Under the pieces are notes generated by a model. The model searched no databases and was not told the origin of the DNA. It saw only the letters and a list, made by a program, of their open reading frames with translations. Shown here one piece after another: positions 24,099 through 37,300 of a stretch of DNA of 64,000 bases. The DNA is from Trileptium ribeirensis. Taxonomy: Eukaryota > Nematoda > Enoplea > Enoplida > Thoracostomopsidae. Location: positions 1 through 64,000 of the forward strand of contig JASANE010030076.1 in assembly GCA_030248225.1 (NCBI GenBank), given 5' to 3'. Each line of letters begins with the position of its first letter. The stretch's first letter is position 1. A program made the translations under genes and the position numbers.

Positions 24099-24837
24099 TC
24101 TCTTATATTTTTAAATGGAAATTTTCGGACTTAATTATTCGGGTTGGAAACAATTTCTCTGTTGTCCCTATAGTGAAAGTTTGTGCCTGCAATGGGGTCT
24201 CCGACGACTAAGACCCCTTTAAAAAAGATCGTATGTGTCTATGCTGACGAGTAAACTATCAAAAATAAGTTAAGCCATATGTACAGATAATATGATACAA
24301 TATGGTATATGAAAATTTCGGTTTCCTAGTTTAATTTATGTTATTGTCGAAATACCTTATTGACCATTGTTGGTCTTAGTCATACTCCGTGGTCCTAGCC
24401 TATTAAATTGCTCAAAAATGTTATTCGGTGCAAATTTAGCCCTACTTTCCAACGAGTCCTCCTTAGTTCCTAGCAATTTCCGTATCCTGAAAAAGTCCTG
24501 AAAAGTCCTCCTCTTATATTTTAAAGGGACGAAAAAGACTTTGCACTACATTTTGAAAAATTTTCAACATGATTGAAAGTCGCTTTATTCCGTTGTTTCT
24601 GCCCTGGTGCCATGGTAAATATGCAGATTGAACAGTACAGATAAGTGCAACATGAATATTACAATGCAATGTTTATACATATCCTCAAACGCATAATTAT
24701 ATACTGTTTACAATTTGTCGGCCCAACGCACCCGGATCGGGTTTACCGTCGGTGCCATTGGCAGTTCATAGTGGTGACTATGAAGTGTTCCTCTAGTCAA
24801 TGCTCATAGGGTGGTGTCGGAGAGTCCACACACAATG
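24099..24837 (-). other. 3' untranslated region of the large element
   Basis: About 740 bases between the stop of the NADAR-SGNH ORF and the 3' LTR. It is AT-rich, with no ORF of note and no clear repeats. Confidence 0.5.
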
Positions 24838-25971
24838 TCAAACCCAGCTGTCAGATATTAGTTCCTTTTGAACCCAGTTGCGAAAGTATCCTATATAGGG
24901 TTCGACCACGCGGGGCTCCGAAATCTCATTGCCGTTACCAATGTTTTCCCAAGCCCCTGATTCGTTTAATTCGGCTGGATAGTCTGGCATCGACGATTTC
25001 TGTAATCTGTCAGGAAATTGCCATTTAATGTCTTGGAATATTTGGGTAAATTCGTCGTGCCATTCGATCGTATTGTCCTGTCCAATGTCCCAGTGTGGGG
25101 AAGGTGGGGCAATAATTGCTCGGGCTCCGTCATTGAGAAGGTAGTCGAATGAGCATATATAACGGCGCACTCGACGCATAACCTTGCTGGGAGTATCCAG
25201 CAAACGGCCTTCATGCGGCTTGGTTCCTAGGGCCGCTTTATAGCCGCCAAGGACCATGATGGTTTTAGTCTGCGGCGTGGCGATGCACGTTGCCAGCCGA
25301 ACCAAGAATTGCATGGTGGCTCCTGGCCATGCGACGGCGAACCACCCTTTCGAAGTGGCCATGTTGACCAAGGGCGCCGCTAACGAATCGCCCAGGATCA
25401 ACACAGTTGGCCAGGTGGCGACGTTGTGACGGAGGAAGGATCGAACCTCCTCCAATAGGCGGCCCATAACATTGTGGCAGCGTCGCGGTCGTTTGCCGAA
25501 CTTGATGTCGTCCGGCCCTAGGCCGATTCCCCAAAAGGAATCGGATCTATTTGCCTCGAGCAATTGGGCAAATCCGGTGGCTAGCAGGGCGTCCCTGAAT
25601 CGAGGTATTTTGAATTTTTCCAGGAGCACCGTCCGCATAAGGTGAGGGAGTACTGGGCGGAGGCGCTCGGTTGTTTCGGGGTCGAGGAACTTTTGTTTGT
25701 TTCGTCGGGAGATGGCCTTGACGTCTCGAGCTCCCAGTTTCAGGTCTGAAATGTCTTGTTTTGCTTGCTCCTCGTCGAATAAATAGGTGACGAGGAGCTG
25801 GTAGCCTTGCTCCGTCGAGGCATATTCGATGGGGTATTGGGTGACGGTTTGGCCTAACGGAGCCATGTTGGAGAGTTCTGGCCAATGTGTACCTTTGGAC
25901 AGGAACGTTTCCATCGGCGCATCATAATTGATGGTGTAGTATGGCACACGAGGTTGCGGAAGTCGTTCCAT
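24838..25971 (-). CDS. NADAR (YbiA-like) domain fused to SGNH-hydrolase-like domain, retroelement-encoded
   Basis: Intact 377-residue ORF starting 122 bases after the polyprotein stop, in another frame. Residues about 30-152 match the NADAR family: ELSNMAPLG (32-40), the YAS.EQGYQLL block (50-60), LRDALLATG-like FRDALLATGF (126-134), and FWGIGLG (147-152). NADAR enzymes act on ADP-ribose derivatives, and members reverse ADP-ribosylation of guanine bases. Residues about 188-310 look like an SGNH/GDSL hydrolase: LILGDSLAA with Ser196 (block I) and WPGAT with Gly217 (block II). The block III Asn is not evident (LGG at 241-243), and His305 is a candidate block V His without the usual DxxH spacing. 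The ORF lies inside the LTRs, where gypsy retroviruses keep env. Expression may need splicing; TATTGCAG near 26,010 resembles an acceptor. The hydrolase may be degenerate or divergent. Confidence 0.85.
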   Translation of the reverse strand: MERLPQPRVPYYTINYDAPMETFLSKGTHWPELSNMAPLGQTVTQYPIEYASTEQGYQLLVTYLFDEEQAKQDISDLKLGARDVKAISRRNKQKFLDPETTERLRPVLPHLMRTVLLEKFKIPRFRDALLATGFAQLLEANRSDSFWGIGLGPDDIKFGKRPRRCHNVMGRLLEEVRSFLRHNVATWPTVLILGDSLAAPLVNMATSKGWFAVAWPGATMQFLVRLATCIATPQTKTIMVLGGYKAALGTKPHEGRLLDTPSKVMRRVRRYICSFDYLLNDGARAIIAPPSPHWDIGQDNTIEWHDEFTQIFQDIKWQFPDRLQKSSMPDYPAELNESGAWENIGNGNEISEPRVVEPYIGYFRNWVQKELISDSWV

Positions 25972-26093
25972 GTCGTTGAGTCCGTCGAATTGGTGATTCC
26001 TGCAATAGTATTCATGGCCATTAGGGGCGGCTCTTGAGGGGGTTTGGTGGTGGGAGCTCGAGTTTTCGGGTTACTTCGTGAGTGATTTAAACG

Positions 26094-28310
26094 TTACAAC
26101 CGTCGGTCACGAGGCGGTTGTCTAGGAGGTCGGACCACTTCTAGTCCGATATCTTCAGGTCGTAATTGTCTTTGTCCACTGTCCTCGTCGGGTTCCAAGT
26201 CCGGATGTGCGGATAACATGTCCTCGATGTCCTGTTCATCAAAGATGTCCCTAAAAGGTTCAAACATGTCGTGCCGTGCACGAGCACTACCAGATGGGTA
26301 ATCCATCGGCATAACAGGGTCACGATGTCGAGTCGGTGGAGCGAGGGGTATAGTCCGTCGAGCTGGTGTCGTAATTTTAGGTTCCAATCGTCGGGTGTCC
26401 AAACGTGGTATTACGACTCGGGCTTCTTCTCCGTATGGTATGTATTCTTCATACCAACGACAACGGTCCCTGGCTTGCCTATGTGGTTGTCGGCGAGTAG
26501 GTTGAGGGGGTTCTTCCCTCTCCTTAACCTCGGGCGCAGAGGGTCCCATCTCAGGAGATCCCTCGCTTTCCTCAGTTGGAGGATCGAGTTCAAAGTGGGG
26601 CCTTCGTCGGGGTCCCGGTAAAAGTTGACTAAGAGGTACCTCGTCCTCTTCGTCTTCCCAACTAACTTGTGATTGGGCTCTAGCTGGGGTTTGTCGGCGT
26701 GGTTTGGCGCGTGATGGTCGAGTTAGGACTCCCTTGAGGGTGGAGGGAGCGCTACGCGGCGGCGCTCTTCCCTTCCTCCCGGTAGAGGAGCCTTTGGTTG
26801 ATTCGCCAATGGTTGATATTGTCTCATTGTCCTTGTCTACAGTCCGTGGTCGTAATCGTTTCGGTCGACCGCCTTCCGAAGACTCGGAAGGTCGACGTTG
26901 TTTACTTGCTTCTCGTTGTCGAGCCAAACTTTCAATGAATTTTTCTACTATCCCGTCGGCTGCTACTTGGTCTTCCGATGGGATGTATTGTATGGGAGAT
27001 CCCCTTAGATATTCCATTAGTTCGGTTGCATCCTGTATTTCTCCTCGGGCGCGGGCGGCTTCCTCTCTCTTCCTCCTTATTTCTTGCATTTCCCATTCCC
27101 ATTGTGCTAGTTCATTTTGTCTTCGGGTGGTCCATCGACCAAAGGATGGTACCTGTGGATCTTTGGTTCCCCGTTCCTGCAAGGGTGATAATAGGGGTGG
27201 AATTATCCACCGTTGAGGCGGTGTCGGAAAATCGGTTGTTTCCGGTGAGGTGGTCTCCGAGCTTATAGATGATGCTTGTTCACTAGTCGGCGCGGGAACC
27301 TTAGTTGGTTTTCGTCGTGGTTTAGGCTTAGGTTTTGGTGTTGGCGCGGGTTCCAGTGGAGGTTGGCTGGTTGCTGGGACGGATTGTGCGGGTTGTGGCC
27401 TTGGAGGGGTGTGAAATGGTGTGAGCCATTCATCTGGAACGTAGTCCTCTATGGTGGCTTCGAATCCTTGTGGCATCAGGGGAGTGTGTGGAAGTGGTGT
27501 AGGTGGGGCGGAATATGCCTGACGAGGTATGGAATAGGGTTGTTCGTAAGACGCCGAATGTTCATAATAGGTGTAGTATGGTGTTACTGGCTGGTCTGTT
27601 TCGGTCATTAAGTGTTGTGTCTGAGGACTGCGAGATGTTTGAGTGGCGATTGCGGCTCGGTGTTTTGCAGGCGTGAGGGGCGAAGTTTGGACTGCATGCT
27701 CGATGGCTGACGTTGGGGATGTTGCTTGTTCTGGAGTGTGAGGCGAGTCTTCGTCCGGGTCCTGTGAAGCGAGTAATTCCACAAGACCGAGGTCGTTTGC
27801 ATTGAATGGTCGCAGTGCGCGTTCGGGGTCTAATCGTTTTACCTTTAGAGGCCTTGTAGCCTCATCAGTCCGAACGGCTCGTTCCTGCTCTCGTAGGGTT
27901 ACTGGGGCGGTGTGTTGTCCATACTCAGGCGAGAAAGTACCTGGTGGTTTATCCAGTGCGTAAGGTAACTTAGCGGAGTCCTGGGTTGCGAGTTCCTGTG
28001 ATATAGCGGGCCATTCGGTGTCCGGGGTTCTGTCAGGGTCACAGAGGGGAAGCCTATTTTGTTGCGGGACTCCGGAGGAGTCTTGGGCTTGAATGGTCAA
28101 CTGTTCTACTGCGGCGCGGTGGATGTCTGCCTGGGCTTGCGTGTATTCTAAGTTAGGTTCTCCGATTTCTACACTAGCGACGTCAGATGCACCATCAATA
28201 TCCTGGCGCAACCGGTCTACTGCTTCTGGATCTGCAGCTTGTAATTCCCTAGCGAAATACTTGTCAGCGAGGATCGTTTCTCCGGGTTCCTGTAGCGCAG
28301 CCTCAATATA
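26094..28310 (-). other. Long Pro-rich and charged C-terminal tail of the polyprotein
   Basis: About 740 residues after the integrase. First comes a Gln/Asp/Pro-rich stretch, then Pro/Lys repeats (PAPTPKPKPKPRRK), and a conserved-looking helical part (RRQNELAQWEWEMQEIRRKREEAA begins it). Basic/acidic low complexity with WEDEEDEVPLSQLLPG follows, then a final segment ending PRDRRL before the TAA. PSAP occurs again (MGPSAPEV). No known fold was recognised; chromatin tethering or processing roles are only guesses. Confidence 0.6.
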
Positions 28311-31300
28311 TGCGGGAGGGACTGCCTTAAGTAAATCAGCCATGTCGGGGAAACTACTCAGCGGGCGGTAGCATGGCTTGGTACGATTGATGTGGACCAC
28401 ATGATCGGACGCGTTAGGTTGTCCGGGGAGTTTAACACAAATGCAGGGGAGCATTATTTTGGTGATCTGGTATGGTCCACACCATCGGCGTTCTAACTTG
28501 CGCGATAAGCCTGGGGTGGTATAGTATCGATAGACCCATACATGGTCATTGACACGGTAGTCCGGAACCTTGATCTTACGGTTGTAATAGCGTTTTCTGT
28601 ATTCCCGAGCGGATTGCATGGATCGATAGGCTCGATCCCTGATGGTAGCTAACCACCGTTGTACATTAGCGCGGTATGCTTCTGCTCCGGGGTAGCGTCC
28701 CCAATCAGTTTGTGTTTCGATTCCACCCGGCACTCGGGGTTGGAATCCGTGCATGAGCATGAATGGTGGATAGTGCGTGGAAGCGTGTACTGCTGAATTG
28801 TAGGACATGATGCAATACGGCAGGACTTCGTCCCATGTAGTATGGTCCTTTTCAGGTAATGCTACTCTTAGGAGGAATAGTAATGTACGGTTAAAACGTT
28901 CGATTTCTCCATTTGCCTTCGGGTTGTAACTGAGCGTTTCGCGTTTAAACGTATGTAGTCTAGCGCACAAGGCTTCCATTACTTCGGAGACGAAACATCC
29001 GCCTCGGTCTGAGACTAGTTCTTCGGGTGCGCCATAGCGGCACACCACGTCTTCGACGAAGACCTTGGCTACGCTCTTGGCGGTTTGGTCTGGTAATGCA
29101 GCGGCAATCACCAATTTCGTGAACTGATCGATGAAGGCGATTACGTACCTATTTCCGTTGCGGGATAGCACTCGTGTGTCCAATATGTCGACGAACATGC
29201 GATGCATGGGCGCACTAGCCAACGGGTTCTCTCCGAGCGCGGCTCGAACGTTTTGGGGTAGATTGCGTGATCGTTGGCAGAGTACACATCGCTTAACATA
29301 TTCGTCCACGTCCTTACCCATGGTTTCCCAATAGTAGAATTGCTTGAGTTTGCTTAGTAGTCGATCTCTACCTGGATGTCCGCCGAACAATGTGTCGTGT
29401 TCGTGCTTGAGTATCTGTCGAATGAGTAGTCTAGGTACGCATAGTTTGGGTCTGTGGTCGTTTGGCATGATGGGGTGTAAGTATAAAATAGCAGTGTCGG
29501 GGCAAAGCCTGTAATGATGGGCTTCCAATTTGAGGGCGGTCGCTGCCTTTTCGTCGGCGGGCGATTGTCGTGTATGTAAATACCACCAAATAGGACCAAA
29601 TTGTTTATCTCTGCGTTGAATGTATGGTAGGTAATTGAGAAGGTTCCTCCCTTCGTATTGTTGAAAGTGTGGTAAGTATATGTGTTCTCCAGTGTCATAG
29701 ACTTGTTCAGGGCGTTGTAATTGTATTCGTGGTCCACATGCGTAAGCAACCTTAATTAATGTGTCAAATTCCTCTACTTCGGGTAAGCCTCCATATCTCT
29801 GTCTAGCAGTCGTCGGTAGCGTCTGTGGTCTAGCGGGTTCAGGTGTACCAGCCGTGGCGCGAGTTGAGCTTTCACTCGCCGCGATTGGAGCGGGCGGTGT
29901 CGGAGCGGTCGGGGGTTCTTGAGGTTGTGGGGGTCTAGCGGGTGGTTCGGGTGCAGGAGATGGTCCGTGGGTTGGTTTATCAGTGGATTCTGGCGGTCCT
30001 GGGGCAGTCGTCCGCCTCCCGGGGATCTCAACTCCTTCGGGCCAGGGGTCGTCTATGTCTCCGCAGAAGATGAAACGTGTCGGATCCGGTAGGGGGTCAT
30101 GATCGGATCCTCCGAACATACGATAGAAACGTTCTCTAACGTACTCGGGTGGTAGGGTAACAGGAGCGTCCGGTGGAAGTCCCAAGAGTTGTCGAGTAAG
30201 TCGTTTCCAAATTTCTTCGGTGGGAAATCGTCGGGGTGGTTTAGCTGGAGCTTTGCCTTTACCGCGATCCTGTCCTTTAACAGCTACAGCAACCATTCGA
30301 GGATGGTCCTGTTCATCCTGTTCAGCTTCGTCCGAGGAGTAGGAAAATTCCACGTCATGTCGGGGATCACGTGAAAGTCCGTCGGCGTTGGCATTAGCCT
30401 TGCCTGGTCGGTATTCGATGTTGAAACCACCGAATTCCATCAGCAATTCGTTACGCCATTGAGCTAGTCGCGAATTTCGCGGTGGTCTCTCGAACAGTGC
30501 CTTAAGTGGCTTGTGGTCAGTCTCAACATGGAATTCGTGTCCAAGTAAGTAGTGTCGAAAGTGTAAGGCAGCCCACCGAATGGCAAGAGCCTCAGTCTCT
30601 ATGGCGGGGTATCGGCGTTGATAGTCCACAAGTGATTTACTCGCGTAGGCGATAGGTAGTGTCCCTTTGTCGGTCTTTTGTGAAAGCACAGCTCCTAGGG
30701 CATATCCTGAAGCGTCCGTTTGGAGTATGAAAGGTTTAGAAAAGTCCGGGTATATGAGTAATGGTTCTTGTACCAAGGCCTTACGTAGTTTTCCGAATGC
30801 CTCCTCGCATTGCGGTGTCCACTTAAATTCACTGTCCTTTCGTCGGAGTGCGTTGAGCGGTTCACAAATTTCAGAGTAGTGCGGTATGAATTTGTGATAG
30901 TATCCTACAAGTCCTAGGAAACTTTGTAACTGTTTGAGAGTCTCCGGTCGTTTGTAATTGTCTATTGCGGCGGTTTTCTCGGGGTCGGGCTTAACGCCCT
31001 CTGAACTGATGATGTGTCCTAGGTATTTTAATTGTTTCTGTCCGAATTGGCATTTTGAAGGTTTTAATTTAAGATTTGCCTTACGAAATCTGTCAAATAC
31101 TGTTATTAAGTCCGCTAGGTGTTGTTCAAATGTGGGTGAAAAGACCAATATGTCATCTATGTAGATGAGGCATCGTTCCCATTCTAGACCCTTTAATATG
31201 ATTGACATACACCTTTGAAAGGCACCTGGTGAGGAATTCAGTCCGAATGGCAGAACGTTGTATTCATACTGTCCGTGGACAGTAACGAAGGAGGTTTTCT

Positions 31301-34300
31301 CCTTAGTCTCAGGGTCCAGTTCTAATTGCCAGAAACCTTTGTTAAGATCTAAACTGGACATGAATTTGGTGTTTCGGAGACATCCCAAAATGTCATCTAT
31401 ACGGGGTAACGGGTATAAGTCACGTTCTGCAACTACGTTGAGCTTACGGAAGTCGACACACAACCGCAATGTACCGTCACTTTTGGTGACGTACACTATG
31501 GGAGAACCCCAAGGTGAATCTGATGGCGTTATCAGACCTGCCTCTACCATGTTGTTTAATTCCTCACGCAAGGGCTCTCTTAATGAATGTGCTAGACGAT
31601 AGGGTACCTGTTTAATAGGTCTTGCGTCTCCGGTGACTATCCGGTGTTGGTGTACACCACATCGGCCTAGATCAAACGGGTGTACACTAAATATGTCGGC
31701 GTTCTCAGAGATAGTCGTTTTCAATTGTTTGAGTTCGAAAGGGTTAAGGGTCGTTTGTCCAAAGTCAATTTTACTCAAAACTTGTATGGATCGTTCGGTG
31801 TCAATGGTCTTCTTCTGTTCACTTATAATTTGGACAACGTTGTCTCGTGTAACGCCGATGTTGTTGCATTGCTTTGTGCGTCTCGGAGGGTCAAGTTGTA
31901 GCAAACGTTTGTTACTGTCATATAAGAACTCAACCTCATTGTCGTCTAGCATCTCGATATGCCCTATTGTTTGTCCAGCGTGTATAGCAACGGGAAAGTT
32001 CCCAAAGTTCATTAGCGCTATTGGTATCATGCGTTGGCCAGTAAGTACCAGGGAGTGGGCAATGGCAACATCCCTAATAAAGGGGTCAGGCACAAATAAG
32101 GCTTGACCTGTCGGTGGTTGGGTGATTTCCGGGATGGCGTTAATGAACAACTCGGTGTTTGGTGGTACTTGAGTGTATTTTCTGGTTACCACGTTGATGA
32201 CTGGCGGTCGGTAATCCCCTTGGTCGGCGAATGGTGCCGAGCAGTTCTCAGTCCCGTTAGATAGATCCAGGCAGCGGTCTTTGAAGTTTATAGCGACATA
32301 TGGTAGTAATGCCATGAAGTCGGTTCCTAAAATGCATTCGTACGGAGTGTCTGTTGTTACCTGAAAGTCGCACGGTGTACTTAACGATCCTATTGTGATC
32401 GGTGCTTTCACTACTCCGCTGATGGTCAGTTCTTGTTGTGTAGCTGATACTATGCGGGTAGTGGTCGTGTCACGGGGAACTAATCCCAAACGGGCAGCCA
32501 GGGCTTGGGACATGATTGAGACGTCAGCTCCAGTGTCGACTAGTGTCATAACTGGGGTACCAAGTATTGTTGCGTTAATAAGTAGTGGAGTATTACCTGC
32601 GTTCATTGTGTTTAATTGTCTAGTGAACACGCCTTGGCGAGGTCCACGACGTAAGTCGCGAGTAGGAGCGACAAATAGTTCATCGTCTTCGATGAAAACA
32701 AGTTCCTCCTCGGAAGAGTTACGTGATGTTAGTAGTCGGTTCGAACGACGTGGGGCACGGCTGGACGCTACGGACACGCGCGGCGTTCCCGAAGGCCCAA
32801 CCGTGACCTCGGTCGGCGAAGTCCTGTCTGTATGAGGAAAGTCGTCTTCCTCGGGTGGGGCACTCGGTATTTGGGGTCTCGCTCTAGTCCATCGAATCAC
32901 TTTTCTAGGCTTACTATCGGTCCTGATTAGTCGTCCACGACATGGGAACCATCGGGGAATGTAATATCCGTACTTAGGTGGGAGCTTGCATTTGGTCATA
33001 AAATAGATTAAACTGATCAGTCCCACAACGACGGTAATAAGGAAGTAGGGCAGGAATCCGGTGTATTCCACAGCGGGGAGATTAACCACCCTACGTACCT
33101 GATCTTTAGCTATCTGCGCAACCCGCAAATTTATAGCTTTGGCATTGTCAAGTGAGTCCCATGTCAAAGGTCTTAGTTTGATACCGGATAGCCGGTCAAT
33201 AGTGATATTCGGTCCGAATTTTATTGTAATCTTTTCGGGTTTCAACATGCTAGTGAGCACTATTGATCCTATAACCAACTGAGTGTAGTTTCCGTGTGGA
33301 AACCATAACACTCCATTTGGCGGTACTTTTATCGACTTACCCAAAGTAACGTGAGCTAGTTGTCTACGATTTGTCAGTATGACCTCAGGTTCACTAGTCC
33401 GAATCAATACTCCTTGTATAGTTGTGTGTACAGACGTGTCGTTGGTAAGTGGACCTATTAGCGAGCGGTTGCTGCATGTATGTTTTATGGTCTCAGGCAC
33501 ATGTTCACCTGCAATAATCCATTCTAAGCAGTTAGTGCTATGATCCGTTATCAGCGCGTGTGGTTCACAGAAAGCGATTCCTGGTCTCTGCTTGCATGCT
33601 CCCAAATTTAGTGATTCGAAGCGAATGTGCCCCAAACGGGCGGCGTATTGAGGGAGCGGTAATCTCAGCTGCGTTTGCGTGGCAGGTGCGTTCCAGCCGG
33701 TGTTATAGATCCGAAAATACGGTCGGACGTCATTGCGCATTGGCAATGGTAGTTGCAGTATGAATCCAAATCGAAACGCTGTTAAGTCTACGCTGACAGG
33801 CATGACGCGACCAAACTGATAGGCGAGGCTAGGCTCGCGCATAAGGATAGTCTTGGAAATGCGTGGATCCATGGAAAATAACCGTCGTAGCATGACGACG
33901 TCGATAACGGCGGGAGATAATTCGCCGTTCAACATGGACTCCATTATAGCTTGTACCGACGAGCGCATATTGGCTCGAAGGATGTGATCTATCAGCTGGT
34001 GATGTACATGTGCGATCTCTTTCTGATCGGCACATCTAACCTGTTCGATCATAGAGACTACCTCTTGCATGCTATGGTGTAGAAAGGCGTAAATGTCCTC
34101 GTTTGCTCGGGTGAGTTGCCTTATGGCTTTAGTGTTTCGAAAGGAGACATCGTTGGTCTCGCGCATGAATTTCTCGAGGACAGTTACCTGTTGGCGCACA
34201 TTGTTAATGTGTACTCCATTTGAAAACGCCATTCCCAGGCCCAAAAAACCTGAGACGGCGCCGGCAGCGGCGGCGATTAAGCTGGCGAAGCGTTTCTCCC

Positions 34301-37300
34301 TTTTATGCGTGAGATCACACAATTGCTCGTTTGCGACGCAAAAAGAATGCACAAGCAGCGAATAATAATTGGTGTCCAGTACGCCATGGTAGGCGTCGTC
34401 CAACTCGCTTTCCAAAGCTCTTAGGGTCTCATGTAGCTGTGGATATTCGGTGCAGTTGACTTTTCGGCAGCAGTCGGCGCGACATTTTCCGTTTGCTTCA
34501 TAAGGCGGACAGAACTTACTCACGTAAGGATCGGACTTGCGTTCCCAATCGCGAAGTGATAACTGCAATACCACTGGCAGATGCGTGGTCTGGTCAGAGG
34601 TGACCACCAAGCCCTGTGGCTCGATGACCACTCCTACTTGTCTATTGACAAAAGCACCTAAGCGCGAGATTGAGTCGCTGAATGGCGAAAGCGTTGCGCG
34701 TGTAGAACTGAGCGCTGAGAGCCAAAGTAATAATAGGATTGTACAGACCCTCCACATACCTGATGGATGGCCGAGGCCATTACTAAGACTCGGTGAAGGG
34801 GATCGTACCTCGTTTCGATTGGGTTCCCTCATGGTCTCTTTATTTGCGATGTGTCCCGTAATGTCGCTGTTAATTTCCTCGTCGCTCATTTCCGTGTCAC
34901 TCGACTCAGTTATGCTTTCTTGCTGGGCGGGGTCGCTATCGGAGTTATCCTCCGACTCCTCGTCAGATGAGTCGAGGTAAGCGGCTAACGCCGTGTTTAG
35001 TTGTTCGTCCAAATTCGGGACGGAACAGTTGGTGGCATCGTCCGGAAACAAGCATAGTTCCGAGATTAGGCGGTCCCTGCCTATCTTTAGTCCGACTGAT
35101 GTGTTTCCCTCCGTCTCAAGCAGTGCAGCAATGTCGGGGCGTCGCAAAAGTCTCAAGCGTGCACCTAGCAGTACTAATCGAGCAAGTCGGTGAGTTTCGT
35201 CGTCGAATTCCATATTGTCCATTGCATGGTCGACAAAGGAGTTGATCGGAACACCGCGTGTATCCTGGTGTTGGTAAATAAATTCGATCAAATAAGGCGC
35301 CTCGCACAAGAGGTCATGTAACTCGAGGTTCGCCTCACGGAAAGTCTTCTGCATTCTGGCTGACTGAATTCCAACGTAGAAAGGCCAGTGCGGTGCGACG
35401 TATCCATCCGGGAGGATGGACGCGCACGCGGTACTCAAAGTACCGTCATAAGTCCACCTTCCTCGTTGACCGTAAAAGTAGCAGCTTAAGCCTATGTCCC
35501 TTGAATCTCGTGCATGGCATTCGTGGCACCGTCGACATACCGGGTCCCTACTCAACTCTACCTCGAATTCTCTCTCAATAACCTGTTGGAGCGTGTGGCC
35601 ATTCACGCATTGGCCCACCAGGTCTATGAATGATTCCAACGAAGCAAGAGTTACGGGACCAAGGTACATTCCGGTCATGCAATGCCCAATTGGAGAAGCC
35701 ATGCCTAATATACTGCTTAGCATAGCAGCGTCTCGTTGCAAGGCGGGGCGTGTACTAACCTCAAAACGGAGCTCAAATAGTCGGCTCAAATTATTCAGTT
35801 GTTCCATTACGATTGTGACTCTCCTATAAAAGAGAGCTTGCGGTTGCAACGCCAGCGGTTGTCCAAAGTCAGCATTGATTTCACTGGCCCTAAAGTTAAT
35901 TGGGATGAGTCCCTCAGCTGACTCGTTAAGCGCATCCTCGGTCAATTTTATGCGAGGGAATTGATAAGCGACGGTCTCGGTAAGGTCCGTAGACATAGTG
36001 AACAATGTGTCAGTCTCGAGGATTCGGTTACGTTCCTCGTCCGTCATGGCTCTAACTCGTCCAATCTCAATTGGCATATTGTTGGGAAGACAAAGTCCAG
36101 ACATGTCCAGTAATTGTTCGTCGAGTCGATGTACCCGTTCATCGTTAGCTTCTCGTATAAAGTTAAGCAAGTTCTCATGTCCCATACACACGTCCGAGTC
36201 CTCACTAGTTATGCTCACTGAGTCCTCCGAATTACCCGGGGACATACATGGTCTCCCTTCGACGGATTCCTCAGTAATCACACCTATTTCATTTGGGTTG
36301 CCCGAATTACCCGAGGGCATACTAGGCGCCTCTTCGACGGGTCCCAATATATCGCTGGAAACGTCGGCCAACGTATCAGTGGAGTCGCCTAAATTACCCG
36401 GGCGCATACAAGGCGTCCCTTCGATAGGGTCTCCACGAACATTCTCACCCAGTGGATCCGAACTCATCTCTTGCATACTCCCCGTAGCGATACTGCCACT
36501 ACCGCTGCCTTCGCTTAGATCGCTTCCTCCGACAGCACCATCTCCTTCCTCGGAGCGTATAGACAATTGACTGGCTCGCAGGCTTAAATCAATGCCATCA
36601 TCCGATGGTGCACGCGGAAGTTCGTTGTTGTTTTCGCGACGCACTTCCCACACCCCTTCACTATGCCACTCTCGTGCGTCAGGGCTGGGTTCGCGTCGGT
36701 ACCAGTCGGCATTCGGATCCACCCAACTGGCCCAGAATTCCTCATCCTCCAACATGCGTTCCTCATCCATCTCGCTATCGTTGCACTCGTTGTAGCTATT
36801 ATCGGGTTCTTCTGGCGCAGCAGTCACGCCGTATCCAGGCTCGTTCTCTGTTTTATTTTCACCGTTATCACGCTCCTGCAGGGTACCCTGGCTTAAATTA
36901 TATGCTTTCGCTTCGCTAACATGGTTCGCATCGCTCGCTACGGATCCGTTTCGTTCATATAGGAGTTCATCCGACTCCTTCAATTCAACAGCTTCAACAC
37001 ACTCAGCGCTATCCTTCACGCTGACTTCATCGCAAGATTTATTGAAAAAACTTAGCTCATTGCAAGTCACGTCGTTGCGCGCTTCAACGACGGTGGGCGC
37101 GACGGAAGCCTCACAATGCAGAGGACAGTCTTTATTCGCCACCCTGCCATCTACATCCCCGTACCTGGGCAGACCCCGGGCAATACTTTCAGCCCCAACG
37201 ATCATACCCGCTTCATCGGCGCAATCGGCCGCGAACCCGTCGCTACCTCGGCTTGGGTACGGGTGACAAGGGCGGCCCCGGTCAGCATCAAGGAAGGACC

